From NCBI GenBank assembly GCA_018268035.1, contig JAFDXI010000073.1, forward strand, positions 62,001 to 126,000: 64,000 nucleotides of DNA, given 5' to 3'. The notes beneath the pieces were generated by a model. The model saw only the letters and a program-made list of their open reading frames with translations. It ran no database searches and was not told the DNA's origin. A program made the position numbers and the translations under genes. Shown piece after piece: positions 9,256 through 19,121 of this stretch. Positions within the stretch are counted from its first letter, which is position 1, and every line of letters starts with the position of its first letter. The DNA is from Bacteroidota bacterium. Its GTDB lineage: Bacteria > Bacteroidota > Bacteroidia > Chitinophagales > Chitinophagaceae.

Positions 9256-9882
9256 ATGAGATGGGCTTATCAGGTGAAAGATAAAATGAAAGTGGTAGCA
9301 GTATTAATGTTAATCATCATTTTAATACTTGCGAATAATATGGTTAACAGGAAAACATTTTCAAACCTCAACCAATCTATTGCCTCCATTTACAAAGACA
9401 GGCTGATGCCCGCAACTTATATTTTCCAGTTGACTGACCATCTTTACCAGAAAAGACTTTTGAATGATGATGATGTGCAAAGCAATACACTGCCAACAAA
9501 TTTGCAGCAGCATGATGCGGCTATCAAAAAAATAATTTCAACTTATGAAACTACATACATAACAAAAAGTGAAAAAGAGCAATGGGCTGCATTCAAATCG
9601 GGATTGCAACAATATAATGCACTCAGTAAAGCGCCTGTGAAAGATAAAACAGCAATGAATAATAGTTTCAACAAAGTATTACAAAGCCTGAATGCACTCA
9701 GTGAACTTCAGGCCAGTGAAGGCAATGCTTTGTTTAAAACATCCAGCATAAATATAAACGGCACTGTAATTACTTCACAGCTTGAAATTGCTTTGCTGAT
9801 TATCTTAGGTGTCATTGCTTTAATATTGATCAGTGCCAATGATAATAATTTAACGAGGATACAAAGATCAGAGCTCAATTAG
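9256..9882 (+). CDS. Membrane protein with MCP-type four-helix-bundle sensor domain
   Basis: A 208-residue protein with a membrane helix at about 12-28, an extracytoplasmic helical region (about 30-175) and a second helix (about 178-196), then a short basic tail. The sequence (RLMPATYIFQLTDHLYQKRLL) fits the 4HB_MCP ligand-binding family of chemoreceptors and sensor kinases. Unlike those, it has no HAMP, methyl-accepting or kinase domain: it ends 12 residues after the second helix. Such stand-alone sensors are common in Bacteroidota, with unknown partners. No operon partner is apparent. Confidence 0.7.
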   Translation: MRWAYQVKDKMKVVAVLMLIIILILANNMVNRKTFSNLNQSIASIYKDRLMPATYIFQLTDHLYQKRLLNDDDVQSNTLPTNLQQHDAAIKKIISTYETTYITKSEKEQWAAFKSGLQQYNALSKAPVKDKTAMNNSFNKVLQSLNALSELQASEGNALFKTSSININGTVITSQLEIALLIILGVIALILISANDNNLTRIQRSELN

Positions 9883-10097
9883 ATGAAAGAGATTGCCGGT
9901 ATTATTATTGGGCAACATGAAGGCACCTGTATATTTTGTCAATTCTGCCGATGAATATTATCAATATATTTTTCATACCTGTTTATTCATTTTAATTTAC
10001 TTTTTTACCAGGAGATTTTTCAGCTTATACAACTATAGTTATATTTTCCCGTAAATACATGCAATACAATATTTTTGTTTCCAAATAAATTAAATCA

Positions 10098-12059
10098 ATG
10101 AAATCATTTATCCTGTTAATCGCAATTTCATTTTTTACTTGTGGATATTTAGCAGCACAATCCAATAATCTTGAAATAACAAAACAGGTTGCCGCCATTG
10201 AAAAAGCAAAGTTTGATTCAAAGATGGAAAACAAAGCACCATCACTTGCTTCCAACAACTTTACTGTAAATTATTATCGCTGCAACTGGAATATTGATCC
10301 AGCAGTGAGGTATATCAGCGGTAGTGTTACTTCTTATATTATTATAACAACCACCACCAACCAGGTTACATTTGATTTATCCAAAGCGTTAACTGTTGAC
10401 AGTATTATTTTTCATGCAACTGCAACCAGTTTTACACAAAAAAACAATCAAACCCTTGTTATCAATTTGCCGGTTACTTTAAATGAAGGCGCTGAAGATT
10501 CCCTAACAATTTTTTATCATGGTGTACCTCCCAACAGTGGTGATTTCACTGGGGGATTTTCACAAACAAAACATAATGGCACGCCGGTAATCTGGACTTT
10601 GAGTGAACCGTATGGGGCATCAGGCTGGTGGCCCTGCCGGAATGGCTTGGATGATAAAGCAGACAGCATTGATATTTATATAACGCATCCATCGCAATAC
10701 AAAGCTTCATCCAATGGTGTTTTGATGAGTGAAATCAGCAACGGATCAACCACAACATCTTATTACAAACACCGTTACCCGATTGCAACTTATCTTGTTG
10801 CAATTGCTGTTACCAATTACAGCATAATCAACAACAATATTGTAATCAATGGCAAATCAATGCCGGTAATACAATATATTTATCCCGAAGATTTATCATC
10901 TTTCCAGACAGCGACACCAATCGTTTTAAATGCTTTACAACTCTACAGTGATTATTTCGGCAACTATCCTTTTATAAAAGAAAGATATGGGCAAACAGAA
11001 TTTAGCTGGGGTGGCGGAATGGAACATCAGACAAATTCTTTTGTAATTGGTGCAGGCACCAATTTAATGACACATGAATTGGGCCATCAGTGGTTTGGCG
11101 ACAGGGTTACCTGTGGCAGTTGGCAGGATATCTGGCTGAATGAAGGATTTGCCAACTGGCTGGCAGATATGTTTTATACAGAAAAAATTGATTCTGCTAA
11201 TTATAAATCAAATGTGCTGGCCGACCTGTTATACATTACTTCAGCGCCCGGAGGAAGTGTATGGGTTAAAGACACGAGCAATAGTGACCGTATTTTTGAT
11301 ACACGTTTAACCTATGACAAAGGCTCTTTCCTGGTACGGATGCTAAGATGGGAACTGGGTGACTCCCTTTTTTTTAAAGGCATAAAAAAATACCTGAGAG
11401 ATCCAAAACTGTCTTATGGTTTTGCCCGCACCGCAGACCTGCAGCGCCACCTGCAACAAGTGAGCGGCAAAAACCTTGATTATTTTTTTAATCAGTGGTT
11501 TTATGGCGAAGGTTATCCTTCTGTTACTGTAAAATGGAAAGACTCATCCAACAATAAAATTTATTTCACAGTCAGTCAAACCACTTCAAAACCTTCATCA
11601 GTAAGTTTCTTTAAATTAAAAAAATTGCCTGTTCAGGTAAGCAATGGTAAAAGTAAAAGGACTTATATTTTAAATTTCAAAACCAACAACCAGGAATTTG
11701 TTTTTAACAGCCCTTCATTCAATGTAAAATCTGTGGTGATAGATCCGGATAATTACCTGATCACAAAAAACAACAAAGTAATTGCACAAACATTGCAACC
11801 CATGACAGATATATCATCAGTAGTTGTAAACCCCAATCCTGTAACTTCATCTGCACAGATAGTATTGAAAAATATGAAAGGCAAAGTGCAAATGTTCTTA
11901 TTTGACAATAGTGGTAACAGGATGTGGAATAAAGAGGTAGATGCAACAACAAATTCAATGACTATTCCAATATCATTTTCTGCATTCAGCAACGGCACAT
12001 ATACTTTGTTTGTTTATGATGATAACGGTATTAAACATTCTGTTACAATTATAAAATAA
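10098..12059 (+). CDS. M1 family aminopeptidase with type IX sorting domain
   Basis: A 653-residue secreted metallopeptidase. Signal peptide is residues 1-20. The M1 exopeptidase motif is GGGMEHQT (305-312) and the zinc site is H326-E-L-G-H330 with E349 in WLNEGF. The C-terminal roughly 75 residues (VVNPNPVTSSAQIVL to the end) form a Por-secretion-type sorting domain, so the enzyme should be exported by T9SS and anchored or released outside. It removes N-terminal residues from peptides. A TATTTTTG box (10070-10077) lies 20 bp before the ATG and fits the Bacteroidota -7 consensus. Full length; catalytic residues intact. Confidence 0.93.
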   Translation: MKSFILLIAISFFTCGYLAAQSNNLEITKQVAAIEKAKFDSKMENKAPSLASNNFTVNYYRCNWNIDPAVRYISGSVTSYIIITTTTNQVTFDLSKALTVDSIIFHATATSFTQKNNQTLVINLPVTLNEGAEDSLTIFYHGVPPNSGDFTGGFSQTKHNGTPVIWTLSEPYGASGWWPCRNGLDDKADSIDIYITHPSQYKASSNGVLMSEISNGSTTTSYYKHRYPIATYLVAIAVTNYSIINNNIVINGKSMPVIQYIYPEDLSSFQTATPIVLNALQLYSDYFGNYPFIKERYGQTEFSWGGGMEHQTNSFVIGAGTNLMTHELGHQWFGDRVTCGSWQDIWLNEGFANWLADMFYTEKIDSANYKSNVLADLLYITSAPGGSVWVKDTSNSDRIFDTRLTYDKGSFLVRMLRWELGDSLFFKGIKKYLRDPKLSYGFARTADLQRHLQQVSGKNLDYFFNQWFYGEGYPSVTVKWKDSSNNKIYFTVSQTTSKPSSVSFFKLKKLPVQVSNGKSKRTYILNFKTNNQEFVFNSPSFNVKSVVIDPDNYLITKNNKVIAQTLQPMTDISSVVVNPNPVTSSAQIVLKNMKGKVQMFLFDNSGNRMWNKEVDATTNSMTIPISFSAFSNGTYTLFVYDDNGIKHSVTIIK

Positions 12060-12096
12060 ATACAGCGTTTATTGTTTTTTTGCCTCAGGACAGGAA

Positions 12097-12885
12097 ATGG
12101 CAAAGAGAAAAAGAAAAACGAACGGCATAGCAGGCAACAGGATTTTAATCATTGTTGTTTCCATAATAATTGTATTAGCAACCTTTATTTGGATTGCCTA
12201 TAGAGCCAACCAGAAAAAGACAGCAGCACATTTTGCATTATACCCAGGATATGGTATTGAGTTGCCATTGGGTTATAGCATCCATGGCATTGATGTAAGC
12301 AGCTACCAGGGAAAAATTTATTGGCCTGCTATCGCCAATATGCAAGACCGGAATGTGCGCATCAGTTTTGTATTTATTAAGGCCACTGAGGGTTTGCGGC
12401 AAGTGGACAGGCAATATCAACGCAACTGGCAACAGTCAAAACAAGCACAGATCACGAGAGGTGCATATCATTATTTTATCGCAACAAAGAGCGGCAGCCT
12501 GCAGGCGCAGAATTTTTTAAAAACAGTACAATTGCAACCAGGTGACCTCCCTCCTGTTTTGGATGTTGAAGAGCTATATGGTGTACGCCCCGATAGTATG
12601 CGCAGCCGTGTTGCTGCATGGTTAACTGCAGTGGAACAGGTGTACCAGGTGAAACCTATTATTTATACCAGTGCAAAATTTTACAAAGATTATTTGGGGC
12701 GGCAATTTGATAAATATCCACTTTGGGTGGCACATTATTTTGTAAAAGAAAAACCCGCAGTGGATGATGGTTGGTATTTCTGGCAACACAATGCTGCAGG
12801 AAAAATCAACGGCATCCTCACTAAAGTTGATTTTAATGTTTTTAGTGGTAACTCTACCCAATTCAGTAAGCTATTAATCCGTTAA
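12097..12885 (+). CDS. GH25 family lysozyme-like muramidase
   Basis: A 262-residue protein with one N-terminal membrane anchor (about 13-33) and a GH25 domain. HGIDVSSYQGKIYWPAI holds the first catalytic Asp, SFVFIKATEG follows, and DLPPVLDVEELYG holds the acidic pair. GH25 enzymes cleave the beta-1,4 bond between MurNAc and GlcNAc. It begins 37 bp after the M1 peptidase gene. The anchor suggests a periplasmic role in wall remodelling rather than a secreted toxin; no immunity gene or phage gene is nearby. Confidence 0.9.
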   Translation: MAKRKRKTNGIAGNRILIIVVSIIIVLATFIWIAYRANQKKTAAHFALYPGYGIELPLGYSIHGIDVSSYQGKIYWPAIANMQDRNVRISFVFIKATEGLRQVDRQYQRNWQQSKQAQITRGAYHYFIATKSGSLQAQNFLKTVQLQPGDLPPVLDVEELYGVRPDSMRSRVAAWLTAVEQVYQVKPIIYTSAKFYKDYLGRQFDKYPLWVAHYFVKEKPAVDDGWYFWQHNAAGKINGILTKVDFNVFSGNSTQFSKLLIR

Positions 12886-12931
12886 TCAAATTCATCCTGT
12901 TTTTCATATCTGAATTTTTATTTTTGAAGAC

Positions 12932-13582
12932 ATGAATTATATAGAACATCTTCGACAGGATAAAAAGCTGGCTGCTTTTATGAATGGCACAGTACATGAA
13001 CACATCATGCCACACAGCAACATACCATTGCAACTGATAAGAAGCATCATGAGCCAGCAACTCAACACAAAAGTGGCACAGGTTATCTATAACAGGTTCC
13101 TCGAAATTTATCATAACAAAACTCCAAAACCACAACAAATCATAGATACGCCTTTTGAAGTTTTAAGAGCTACCGGATTGTCCAATGCCAAAGTGGGCTA
13201 TATAAAAAATATTGCATCATTTTGTTTAGAAAATGAAATCACTGACAAAAAATTACATGCTATGAACAATGAAGCAATCATTGCATTGTTCACTCAGATT
13301 AAAGGAGTGGGCAAATGGACAGTGGAGATGTTACTAATGTTTGCTCTGGGCAGGGAAGATGTTTTTTCGTTGGATGATTATGGTGTGCGTTCTGCAATGA
13401 TGCATATTTATCAGATAAAAAAAACCGATAAAAGAAATTTGGATAAAAAATTACTGAGCATTTCAGACAAGTGGTCACCTTACCGGACTTATGGTTGTTT
13501 GTATTGCTGGCATTGGAAAAATAATGCGCCTGTTGTCAGGAAAAAAACAACTCCAAGTAAAAAGAAAAGCTCATCCGCTTAA
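12932..13582 (+). CDS. DNA-3-methyladenine glycosylase II (AlkA-type HhH-GPD)
   Basis: A 216-residue base-excision glycosylase. The HhH-GPD core is visible as IKGVGKWTVEMLLMFALGRED followed by FSLDDYGVRSAM, which carries the catalytic Asp, and by WSPYRTYGCLYCWHW at the C-terminus. It lacks the N-terminal domain of E. coli AlkA, as do most Bacteroidota homologues. It excises alkylated purines from DNA. A TATTTTTG box (12919-12926) stands only 5 bp before the ATG, so the mRNA may be nearly leaderless. A basic Lys/Ser tail ends the protein. Confidence 0.9.
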   Translation: MNYIEHLRQDKKLAAFMNGTVHEHIMPHSNIPLQLIRSIMSQQLNTKVAQVIYNRFLEIYHNKTPKPQQIIDTPFEVLRATGLSNAKVGYIKNIASFCLENEITDKKLHAMNNEAIIALFTQIKGVGKWTVEMLLMFALGREDVFSLDDYGVRSAMMHIYQIKKTDKRNLDKKLLSISDKWSPYRTYGCLYCWHWKNNAPVVRKKTTPSKKKSSSA

Positions 13583-13756
13583 CCACACTGGTTCAACTTG
13601 TGTTGGAAAAACCATTACATTGCATTCCATCTTTACTTCTTAAATTATTACTTTAATTGGCCCATAAATTTTTCATGTAATTACTTCGCTTCGATTGTAA
13701 GAACAGCAAAAAATTGAATGGCAAAATACAATTGTCGAAAAATTAAAAATTTACAA

Positions 13757-16084
13757 ATGAAGATTGCTTTCACCATTGGTGCAACACTTTTAAGTTTTTG
13801 TTTGTTTGCACAGAATGATTCTGTAACAGTTGCCGATTATTACAGGGCAGAACAAATGTTATATTCCAATGTTGCACAGAAAGTAGATTATGCTTCTGTA
13901 CGGGCTAACTGGTTTGGTAATGATCAGTTGTGGTACAGGGTACTCACACCAACAGGCAGTAAATTTATCCTGGCAGATGCTGTCAAAGGCAAACGCACAG
14001 ATGCTTTTGATCACCAGAAACTTGCTGCTGCATTATCTACAGCAACAGGGAAAAACTATACTGCAGACAAACTGCCATTCAGGAGTATCAGTTATACAGA
14101 TGATGGCAAATCACTGTTGTTTACAACCGGTAATGAACAATGGAAAGCAGATTTAAAAACATATACTATTACTGCAAACGGAGCACCACCGAGGATGATG
14201 GATTACAACCCGAATGAAGTGGTGTCGCCCGATGGCAGGAAGGCTGCTTTTATAAAAGATTACAATCTTTGGGAAAGAGACATTGCTACCAATCAATCCA
14301 CCCAGCTTACAACAGACGGCGTTCAATATTTTGGTTATGCCACAGACAATGCAGGATGGAAACACAGTGATGCTGCAATATTGCGTTGGTCATCTGATTC
14401 AAAAAAAATCGCCACATTCCAGCAGGATGAAAGAAAAGTGGGCGACATGTTTCTTGTCAACACAAAAGTCGGCCATCCAAAACTGGAGCAATGGAAATAT
14501 CCAATGCCGGGCGATTCCAATGTTATCATGATACAAAGGGTAATCGTAAATGTTGATAAACCAAAAGTTATCCGTTTGCAGGTAGAGCCAGATCCACACA
14601 GGGGCACACTGAGTGATGATATTTCAAGCAGTGGCACTTTTGATGATGTGGACTGGAGTGCAGACAACAATGAGCTGGCTTTTGTATCCACATCAAGAGA
14701 TCATAAAATAGAAAAGTTCAGGATTGCTGATGCAGTAACAGGTAGGGTAAGAGAAGTATTTGAAGAAAAAGTGCCTACACAATATGAATCAGGGCAGGGA
14801 GCAATCAACTGGCGCTACCTTTCCAAAACACATGAGATCATCTGGTATTCAGAACGTGACAACTGGGGCCATCTTTACCTGTACGACGCCAATACCGGTC
14901 AGTTAAAAAACCAGATAACCAAAGGCAACTGGGTGGTTACTGAAATGCTGAGAGTGGATGAAGATAAAAGGATAATATATTTTTTAGCAGATGGCCTTGA
15001 TGCAGCCAATCCATATTTCACACATTTTTGCAGTGTTGGTTTTGATGGGAAAAATTTCAAGGACTTAACACCTGAAACAGGGATGCATAGGATTCAGGTT
15101 TCACCATCTTATAAGTATTATATTGATGACTATTCACAACCCAATGTTCCCAATGTATTTGTGTTGAAAAATATCAGTGGAAAAATCATCACTCCACTAG
15201 AAAAAACCGATGTAAGCCGTTTAGCCGCAACAGGCTGGAAACCCATTCAGCCTTTTACTGTAAAAGCACATGACCAAACCACTGATCTCTATGGTTTGTT
15301 ATATACGCCGGAACATTTAGACCCAACAAAAAAATATCCTGTCATCATATATATTTATCCTGGACCGCAGGGGGGAAGCATTGGTGGCAACTGGGGATTT
15401 GCACCAACCCGTGGCGATAATAATGCATTAGCTGAGTTGGGTTTTATAGTTGTGCAATTAGAAGGTACAAGTAACCCGCTCCGTTCGAAATCATTCCATG
15501 ATATGAGTTATGGTTTTATGGCAGAAAATACATTGCCCGATCAGGTATATGGTATTCGTCAACTCGCAGCACGTTATTCATTTATTGATACCAGCCGTGT
15601 AGGTATCTGGGGCCATTCAGGAGGTGGTTTTGCCACAGCCTGTGCCATGTTTAAATATCCTGATTTCTTCAAAGTAGGCATCTCAGAATCAGGCAACCAT
15701 GACAACAGGAATTATGAAGACGATTGGGGTGAAAGATATATTGGCTTACTTACCAAAGATGCTAATGGCGTGGATAATTACGAGGCGCAGGCCAACGAAA
15801 TATATGCAGGCAATTTAAAAGGTAAATTATTATTGGCACACGGCCTGATGGACGATAATGTGCCACCTACCAATACGATGCTTGTCATTGAAGCATTGGA
15901 AAAAGCTAACAAAGATTATGACCTGATTGTCTTTCCCAACAGTCATCATGGTTATGGACAGTATTCATATTACATGATGCGCAGGCGTTGGGATTATTTC
16001 GTTAAAAACCTGATGGGCAAAATACCACCGAAAGAATATGAGTTGAAAATTTCATTTGACCCGAGAAACGGCGGAGGAAGGTAG
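13757..16084 (+). CDS. Dipeptidyl peptidase IV, S9B family
   Basis: The start at 13757 gives 775 residues with a clean signal peptide (MKIAFTIGATLLSFCLFAQ); an upstream in-frame ATG at 13718 would add 13 charged residues before it and is less likely. The N-terminal half is a DPPIV_N beta-propeller and the C-terminal half a prolyl oligopeptidase fold. The nucleophile is S621 in GHSGGG, the acid lies in GLMDDNVPP and the base in NSHHGYGQ. The enzyme releases X-Pro dipeptides in the periplasm. A strong terminator follows at 16110-16145. Confidence 0.93.
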   Translation: MKIAFTIGATLLSFCLFAQNDSVTVADYYRAEQMLYSNVAQKVDYASVRANWFGNDQLWYRVLTPTGSKFILADAVKGKRTDAFDHQKLAAALSTATGKNYTADKLPFRSISYTDDGKSLLFTTGNEQWKADLKTYTITANGAPPRMMDYNPNEVVSPDGRKAAFIKDYNLWERDIATNQSTQLTTDGVQYFGYATDNAGWKHSDAAILRWSSDSKKIATFQQDERKVGDMFLVNTKVGHPKLEQWKYPMPGDSNVIMIQRVIVNVDKPKVIRLQVEPDPHRGTLSDDISSSGTFDDVDWSADNNELAFVSTSRDHKIEKFRIADAVTGRVREVFEEKVPTQYESGQGAINWRYLSKTHEIIWYSERDNWGHLYLYDANTGQLKNQITKGNWVVTEMLRVDEDKRIIYFLADGLDAANPYFTHFCSVGFDGKNFKDLTPETGMHRIQVSPSYKYYIDDYSQPNVPNVFVLKNISGKIITPLEKTDVSRLAATGWKPIQPFTVKAHDQTTDLYGLLYTPEHLDPTKKYPVIIYIYPGPQGGSIGGNWGFAPTRGDNNALAELGFIVVQLEGTSNPLRSKSFHDMSYGFMAENTLPDQVYGIRQLAARYSFIDTSRVGIWGHSGGGFATACAMFKYPDFFKVGISESGNHDNRNYEDDWGERYIGLLTKDANGVDNYEAQANEIYAGNLKGKLLLAHGLMDDNVPPTNTMLVIEALEKANKDYDLIVFPNSHHGYGQYSYYMMRRRWDYFVKNLMGKIPPKEYELKISFDPRNGGGR

Positions 16085-16109
16085 AAAACCAAAATAAAGC
16101 TTATTCAAA

Positions 16110-16145
16110 AACATTGCAATGAGATTTCATCGCAGTGTTTTTTTT
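16110..16145 (+). terminator. Rho-independent terminator after the DPP IV gene
   Basis: AACATTGC-A-ATGA pairs with TCAT-C-GCAGTGTT (one G-U pair and one internal mismatch) around a 4-nt loop, followed by an unbroken run of T to 16145. It lies 26 bp past the stop codon. Confidence 0.8.
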
Positions 16146-16272
16146 GTTATAAACCCAAATCAAAGGGATTTTTGGTACACGATACAGCAAAATAACACTC
16201 ATCAGGTCTCCTGGTAAACCCAGGGTGTTTCAAGCAGGTGCCCATGTTTTGAAAGCAGTATGTGCAGTTTGT

Positions 16273-17613
16273 TTATTTGTTCATTAAAACTTTGAAACAT
16301 CCAGTCTGCATGCGGATTTTTTTTGCCTCATCAACGCAATTCCGGTAAGAATCAAATTCACCTAAACCAAAATGTGCTTCGGCTTTATTGACCAATACCC
16401 AGAACTTCTGTTCATTGTTATAATCATTTTGTTTTTGAAAGTCTCCTGAATTTAACGTTACAGGCTTTGCGAATTCCTGTGTCTCACGTTGTTGAATAGC
16501 ATCCCAATCGCTGTCACAGATCATCAACACCCTTGTCCTCACCCGGTTGGCAAAAACCATATCAGCGATCTTGTCTTCTTTCTTTGAATATAGATTACTT
16601 TCAACCCGGCAATTAAAAGAATAAGCGAGGTTGATACCATTATATCTGTTGTTGAGCAAAAAATAACCTCTTTCATTAAACAGGATTGCATTCTTCAGGT
16701 GTTCATCGCCCTGACCTTGTTCATATAATTTTTTTTCAAAACTTCCTGCAAGCGCTACAGTCTCCGGGTCATTGGTATGATCTAGTCCTAACTGTGACAA
16801 TAATTGCAAAGCATCATTTAATGCAGTTACTACATCCGGTTCTCCGGCTTTAGCAGTAGCTAATGCCAAACGCTGAACAAGATAGGGATCGTTCACTGCG
16901 AAATCACTGATGCCTGTTTTCCCCAGTTCCATTGCTGCTTTAAAAATTGATTTCGCATCTGAAAATTTTTTATTCATCAATGCATCTTCTCCTTCATCAC
17001 ACAGGATGGACAATGTTTTGCTGGATGCAGTAGATGTAGCAGATGTTTCAGTGGCAATAGCTTCCTTTGCCCTGCTTATCATCTGGTCTATCTTATCCTG
17101 GATAGAGGGTGGCACCAGGTCTGAAATAAAAGTATAAACAGGACTGTCTTTGGGCGGAGGCTTTTGGTCTAATGCAGCATCCAGCAAAGTGTTTAACACA
17201 CCATGAAACCTTTCTGCTTCACCATAATCAATTGAATCGCCTAAATGTGTGTATTTGGTAATCACGATATGGCTAAGATCAAATGGATAGACCAACTTAT
17301 CTTCTGCAATGATAATCGTTGTAAAAGGCCTTAACGCATGTCTAATACCCAACTCATACAGTGCATTGGCATTGAGTGTTGACAGGTCTGCAATTACCAC
17401 ATCAGCCTGTAATAATTCCTGGTACATTTGCAGATCAATTGATCCGGTATTAGGAATCTCATCTGCCCGCACACATATCCAACCTCTCTCTTTTAATACC
17501 GGCTTGATCAGGTATTGATAGGATTTGTTGAGATCGAGTTTACGGCCTGTTGTATAATCTGTCTTGACGCCGAAACCCATAACTACAAAGCACCGTTTTT
17601 GATTGTTGCTCAT
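16273..17613 (-). CDS. TRAFs-binding/TPR protein with TIR- or deoxyribosyltransferase-like domain
   Basis: A 446-residue protein in two parts. Residues 1-145 form a Rossmann-like nucleotide-handling domain (CFVVMGFG, QADVVIADLSTLNANALYELGIRHAL, TIIIAEDKLVYPFDLSHI) of the kind related to TIR and nucleoside 2-deoxyribosyltransferases. The rest matches the helical TRAFs-binding region (PF20308, called TPR-S in comparative work on bacterial conflict systems). From family knowledge it may act as a sensor or NAD-processing effector. It stands alone on the minus strand between two plus-strand genes, with no defence partner in the window, so a defence role is only a suggestion. Confidence 0.75.
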   Translation of the reverse strand: MSNNQKRCFVVMGFGVKTDYTTGRKLDLNKSYQYLIKPVLKERGWICVRADEIPNTGSIDLQMYQELLQADVVIADLSTLNANALYELGIRHALRPFTTIIIAEDKLVYPFDLSHIVITKYTHLGDSIDYGEAERFHGVLNTLLDAALDQKPPPKDSPVYTFISDLVPPSIQDKIDQMISRAKEAIATETSATSTASSKTLSILCDEGEDALMNKKFSDAKSIFKAAMELGKTGISDFAVNDPYLVQRLALATAKAGEPDVVTALNDALQLLSQLGLDHTNDPETVALAGSFEKKLYEQGQGDEHLKNAILFNERGYFLLNNRYNGINLAYSFNCRVESNLYSKKEDKIADMVFANRVRTRVLMICDSDWDAIQQRETQEFAKPVTLNSGDFQKQNDYNNEQKFWVLVNKAEAHFGLGEFDSYRNCVDEAKKIRMQTGCFKVLMNK

Positions 17614-17783
17614 GGCTTTTTCAGTTTAGCTATTCCGCAAAAATTATTGCTGTTAAAATAAAATTACGATAATCATTGGTAAAATAAGTGGCCAAACACA
17701 ATACCATCTATAAGAAATTTATGATGCTGCAATCCTGAAAATATTAGTTTGCAGTTTTAAAAAAATGATTAATCTAATTTCAA

Positions 17784-18872
17784 ATGAAAAGATTTGTTTC
17801 ATTGTTAGTGATTTTTACACTTCTATTTTTTAACGCATATTCACAGAAAAAATCATTTTCTGTTATAGCTTATTATGCAGGTGATGCAAACCAGATTGAT
17901 ACTTATCCAATTGAAAAGCTCACTCATATCATTTATAGTTTTTGTCATTTACAGGGCAATGAACTACACGTTGATAACAGCGGGGACAGTGTAACCATCC
18001 GGCATTTGGTCGGGTTGAAAAAGAGAAACCCCAACTTAAAAATAATTCTATCACTTGGAGGATGGGGCGGCTGTGCACCCTGCTCTGAAGTTTTCTCCAC
18101 AGCAAAAGGAAGAAATGAATTTGCAGCATCAGTAAAACACCTGTGTGAATATTTTCAAACAGACGGGATTGATATTGATTGGGAATATCCGGCTATAGAA
18201 GGCTATCCAACTCATCAATACCTGCCCGATGATAAAAAGAATTTTACTGCACTCTTGCAGTCATTAAGAAATACACTTGGGAAAAAATATGAAATAAGTT
18301 TTGCTGCTGGTGGTTTTGAAAAATTTCTTCATGAATCTGTTGAATGGGAAAAAATTGCCGGATTGGTGGATAAAGTAAACCTGATGTCTTATGATCTTGT
18401 CAATGGCAACAGCACATTAACCGGCCATCACACACCTTTGTATTCAACATCAGAACAAATAGAATCTGCTGATAATGCCATTCATTTTTTTGATTCTATT
18501 CATTTTCCATTGAATAAAGTAGTGATTGGTTCAGCCATGTATGGAAGGGTGTTTACTGTTTATAATGATATACACAATGGTTTATATCAACCGGGTAAGT
18601 TTGACTATGGTATTTCATGGCGTAACATTGATATGGATGCAATGAAGCAAAAAGGCTATGTATATTATTGGGATGATACTGCAAAAGCGCCTTATCTCTA
18701 TAATAAAACAGCAGGAAAACTTTTCAGTTTTGATAATGAAAAATCAATGGCATTAAAAACAAAATATGCTTTGGCAAAAGGTTTGAATGGGATTATGTTC
18801 TGGCAGTTGGGTGATGATAAACCTGAGCATGGTTTGCTTGATGCTATTGATAATGCTTTGCATCAAAATTGA
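17784..18872 (+). CDS. GH18 family chitinase
   Basis: A 362-residue secreted glycosidase with a signal peptide (1-20) and a single GH18 TIM barrel. SLGGWGGCAPC marks beta-3. D127GIDIDWE134 is the DxxDxDxE catalytic motif with E134 as the acid. MSYDLVNG and GIMFWQLGDD mark beta-6 and beta-8. It would cleave chitin or related beta-1,4-GlcNAc polymers. There is no carbohydrate-binding module or type IX tail, so a periplasmic or oligosaccharide-trimming role is likely. Monocistronic. Confidence 0.93.
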   Translation: MKRFVSLLVIFTLLFFNAYSQKKSFSVIAYYAGDANQIDTYPIEKLTHIIYSFCHLQGNELHVDNSGDSVTIRHLVGLKKRNPNLKIILSLGGWGGCAPCSEVFSTAKGRNEFAASVKHLCEYFQTDGIDIDWEYPAIEGYPTHQYLPDDKKNFTALLQSLRNTLGKKYEISFAAGGFEKFLHESVEWEKIAGLVDKVNLMSYDLVNGNSTLTGHHTPLYSTSEQIESADNAIHFFDSIHFPLNKVVIGSAMYGRVFTVYNDIHNGLYQPGKFDYGISWRNIDMDAMKQKGYVYYWDDTAKAPYLYNKTAGKLFSFDNEKSMALKTKYALAKGLNGIMFWQLGDDKPEHGLLDAIDNALHQN

Positions 18873-19001
18873 TGAAGTGTTTTTTCAGATTTTTGCGGCA
18901 ATAAAAACTATCAGTGTTATTCAATACTTTGAATGTAACACCTGGTTGAAACATTAAGGTAATAACGAAACGAGTTAGCAATTCTCTATATAAAAAAACA
19001 G

Positions 19002-19089
19002 CGGAGAGTGAGGGATTCGAACCCTCGATACCCTTTAGAGGTATACACACTTTCCAGGCGTGCTCCTTCAACCACTCGGACAACTCTCC
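19002..19089 (-). tRNA. tRNA-Ser (GGA anticodon)
   Basis: An 88-nt type II tRNA. The acceptor stem GGAGAGT (19083-19089) pairs with ACTCTCC (19003-19009), with discriminator G at 19002. The anticodon loop CTGGAAA holds GGA (19053-19055). A long variable arm and a T-arm with GGTTCGAATCC are present. The 3' CCA is not encoded. It reads UCC/UCU codons. Confidence 0.95.
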
Positions 19090-19121
19090 TGATAAATAAG
19101 GGCGGCAAAAATAATGGCTTT

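Noticed and set aside
18844..19083. Minus-strand open frame over the tRNA-Ser gene
   Set aside because: It reads through the tRNA itself and has no protein similarity.
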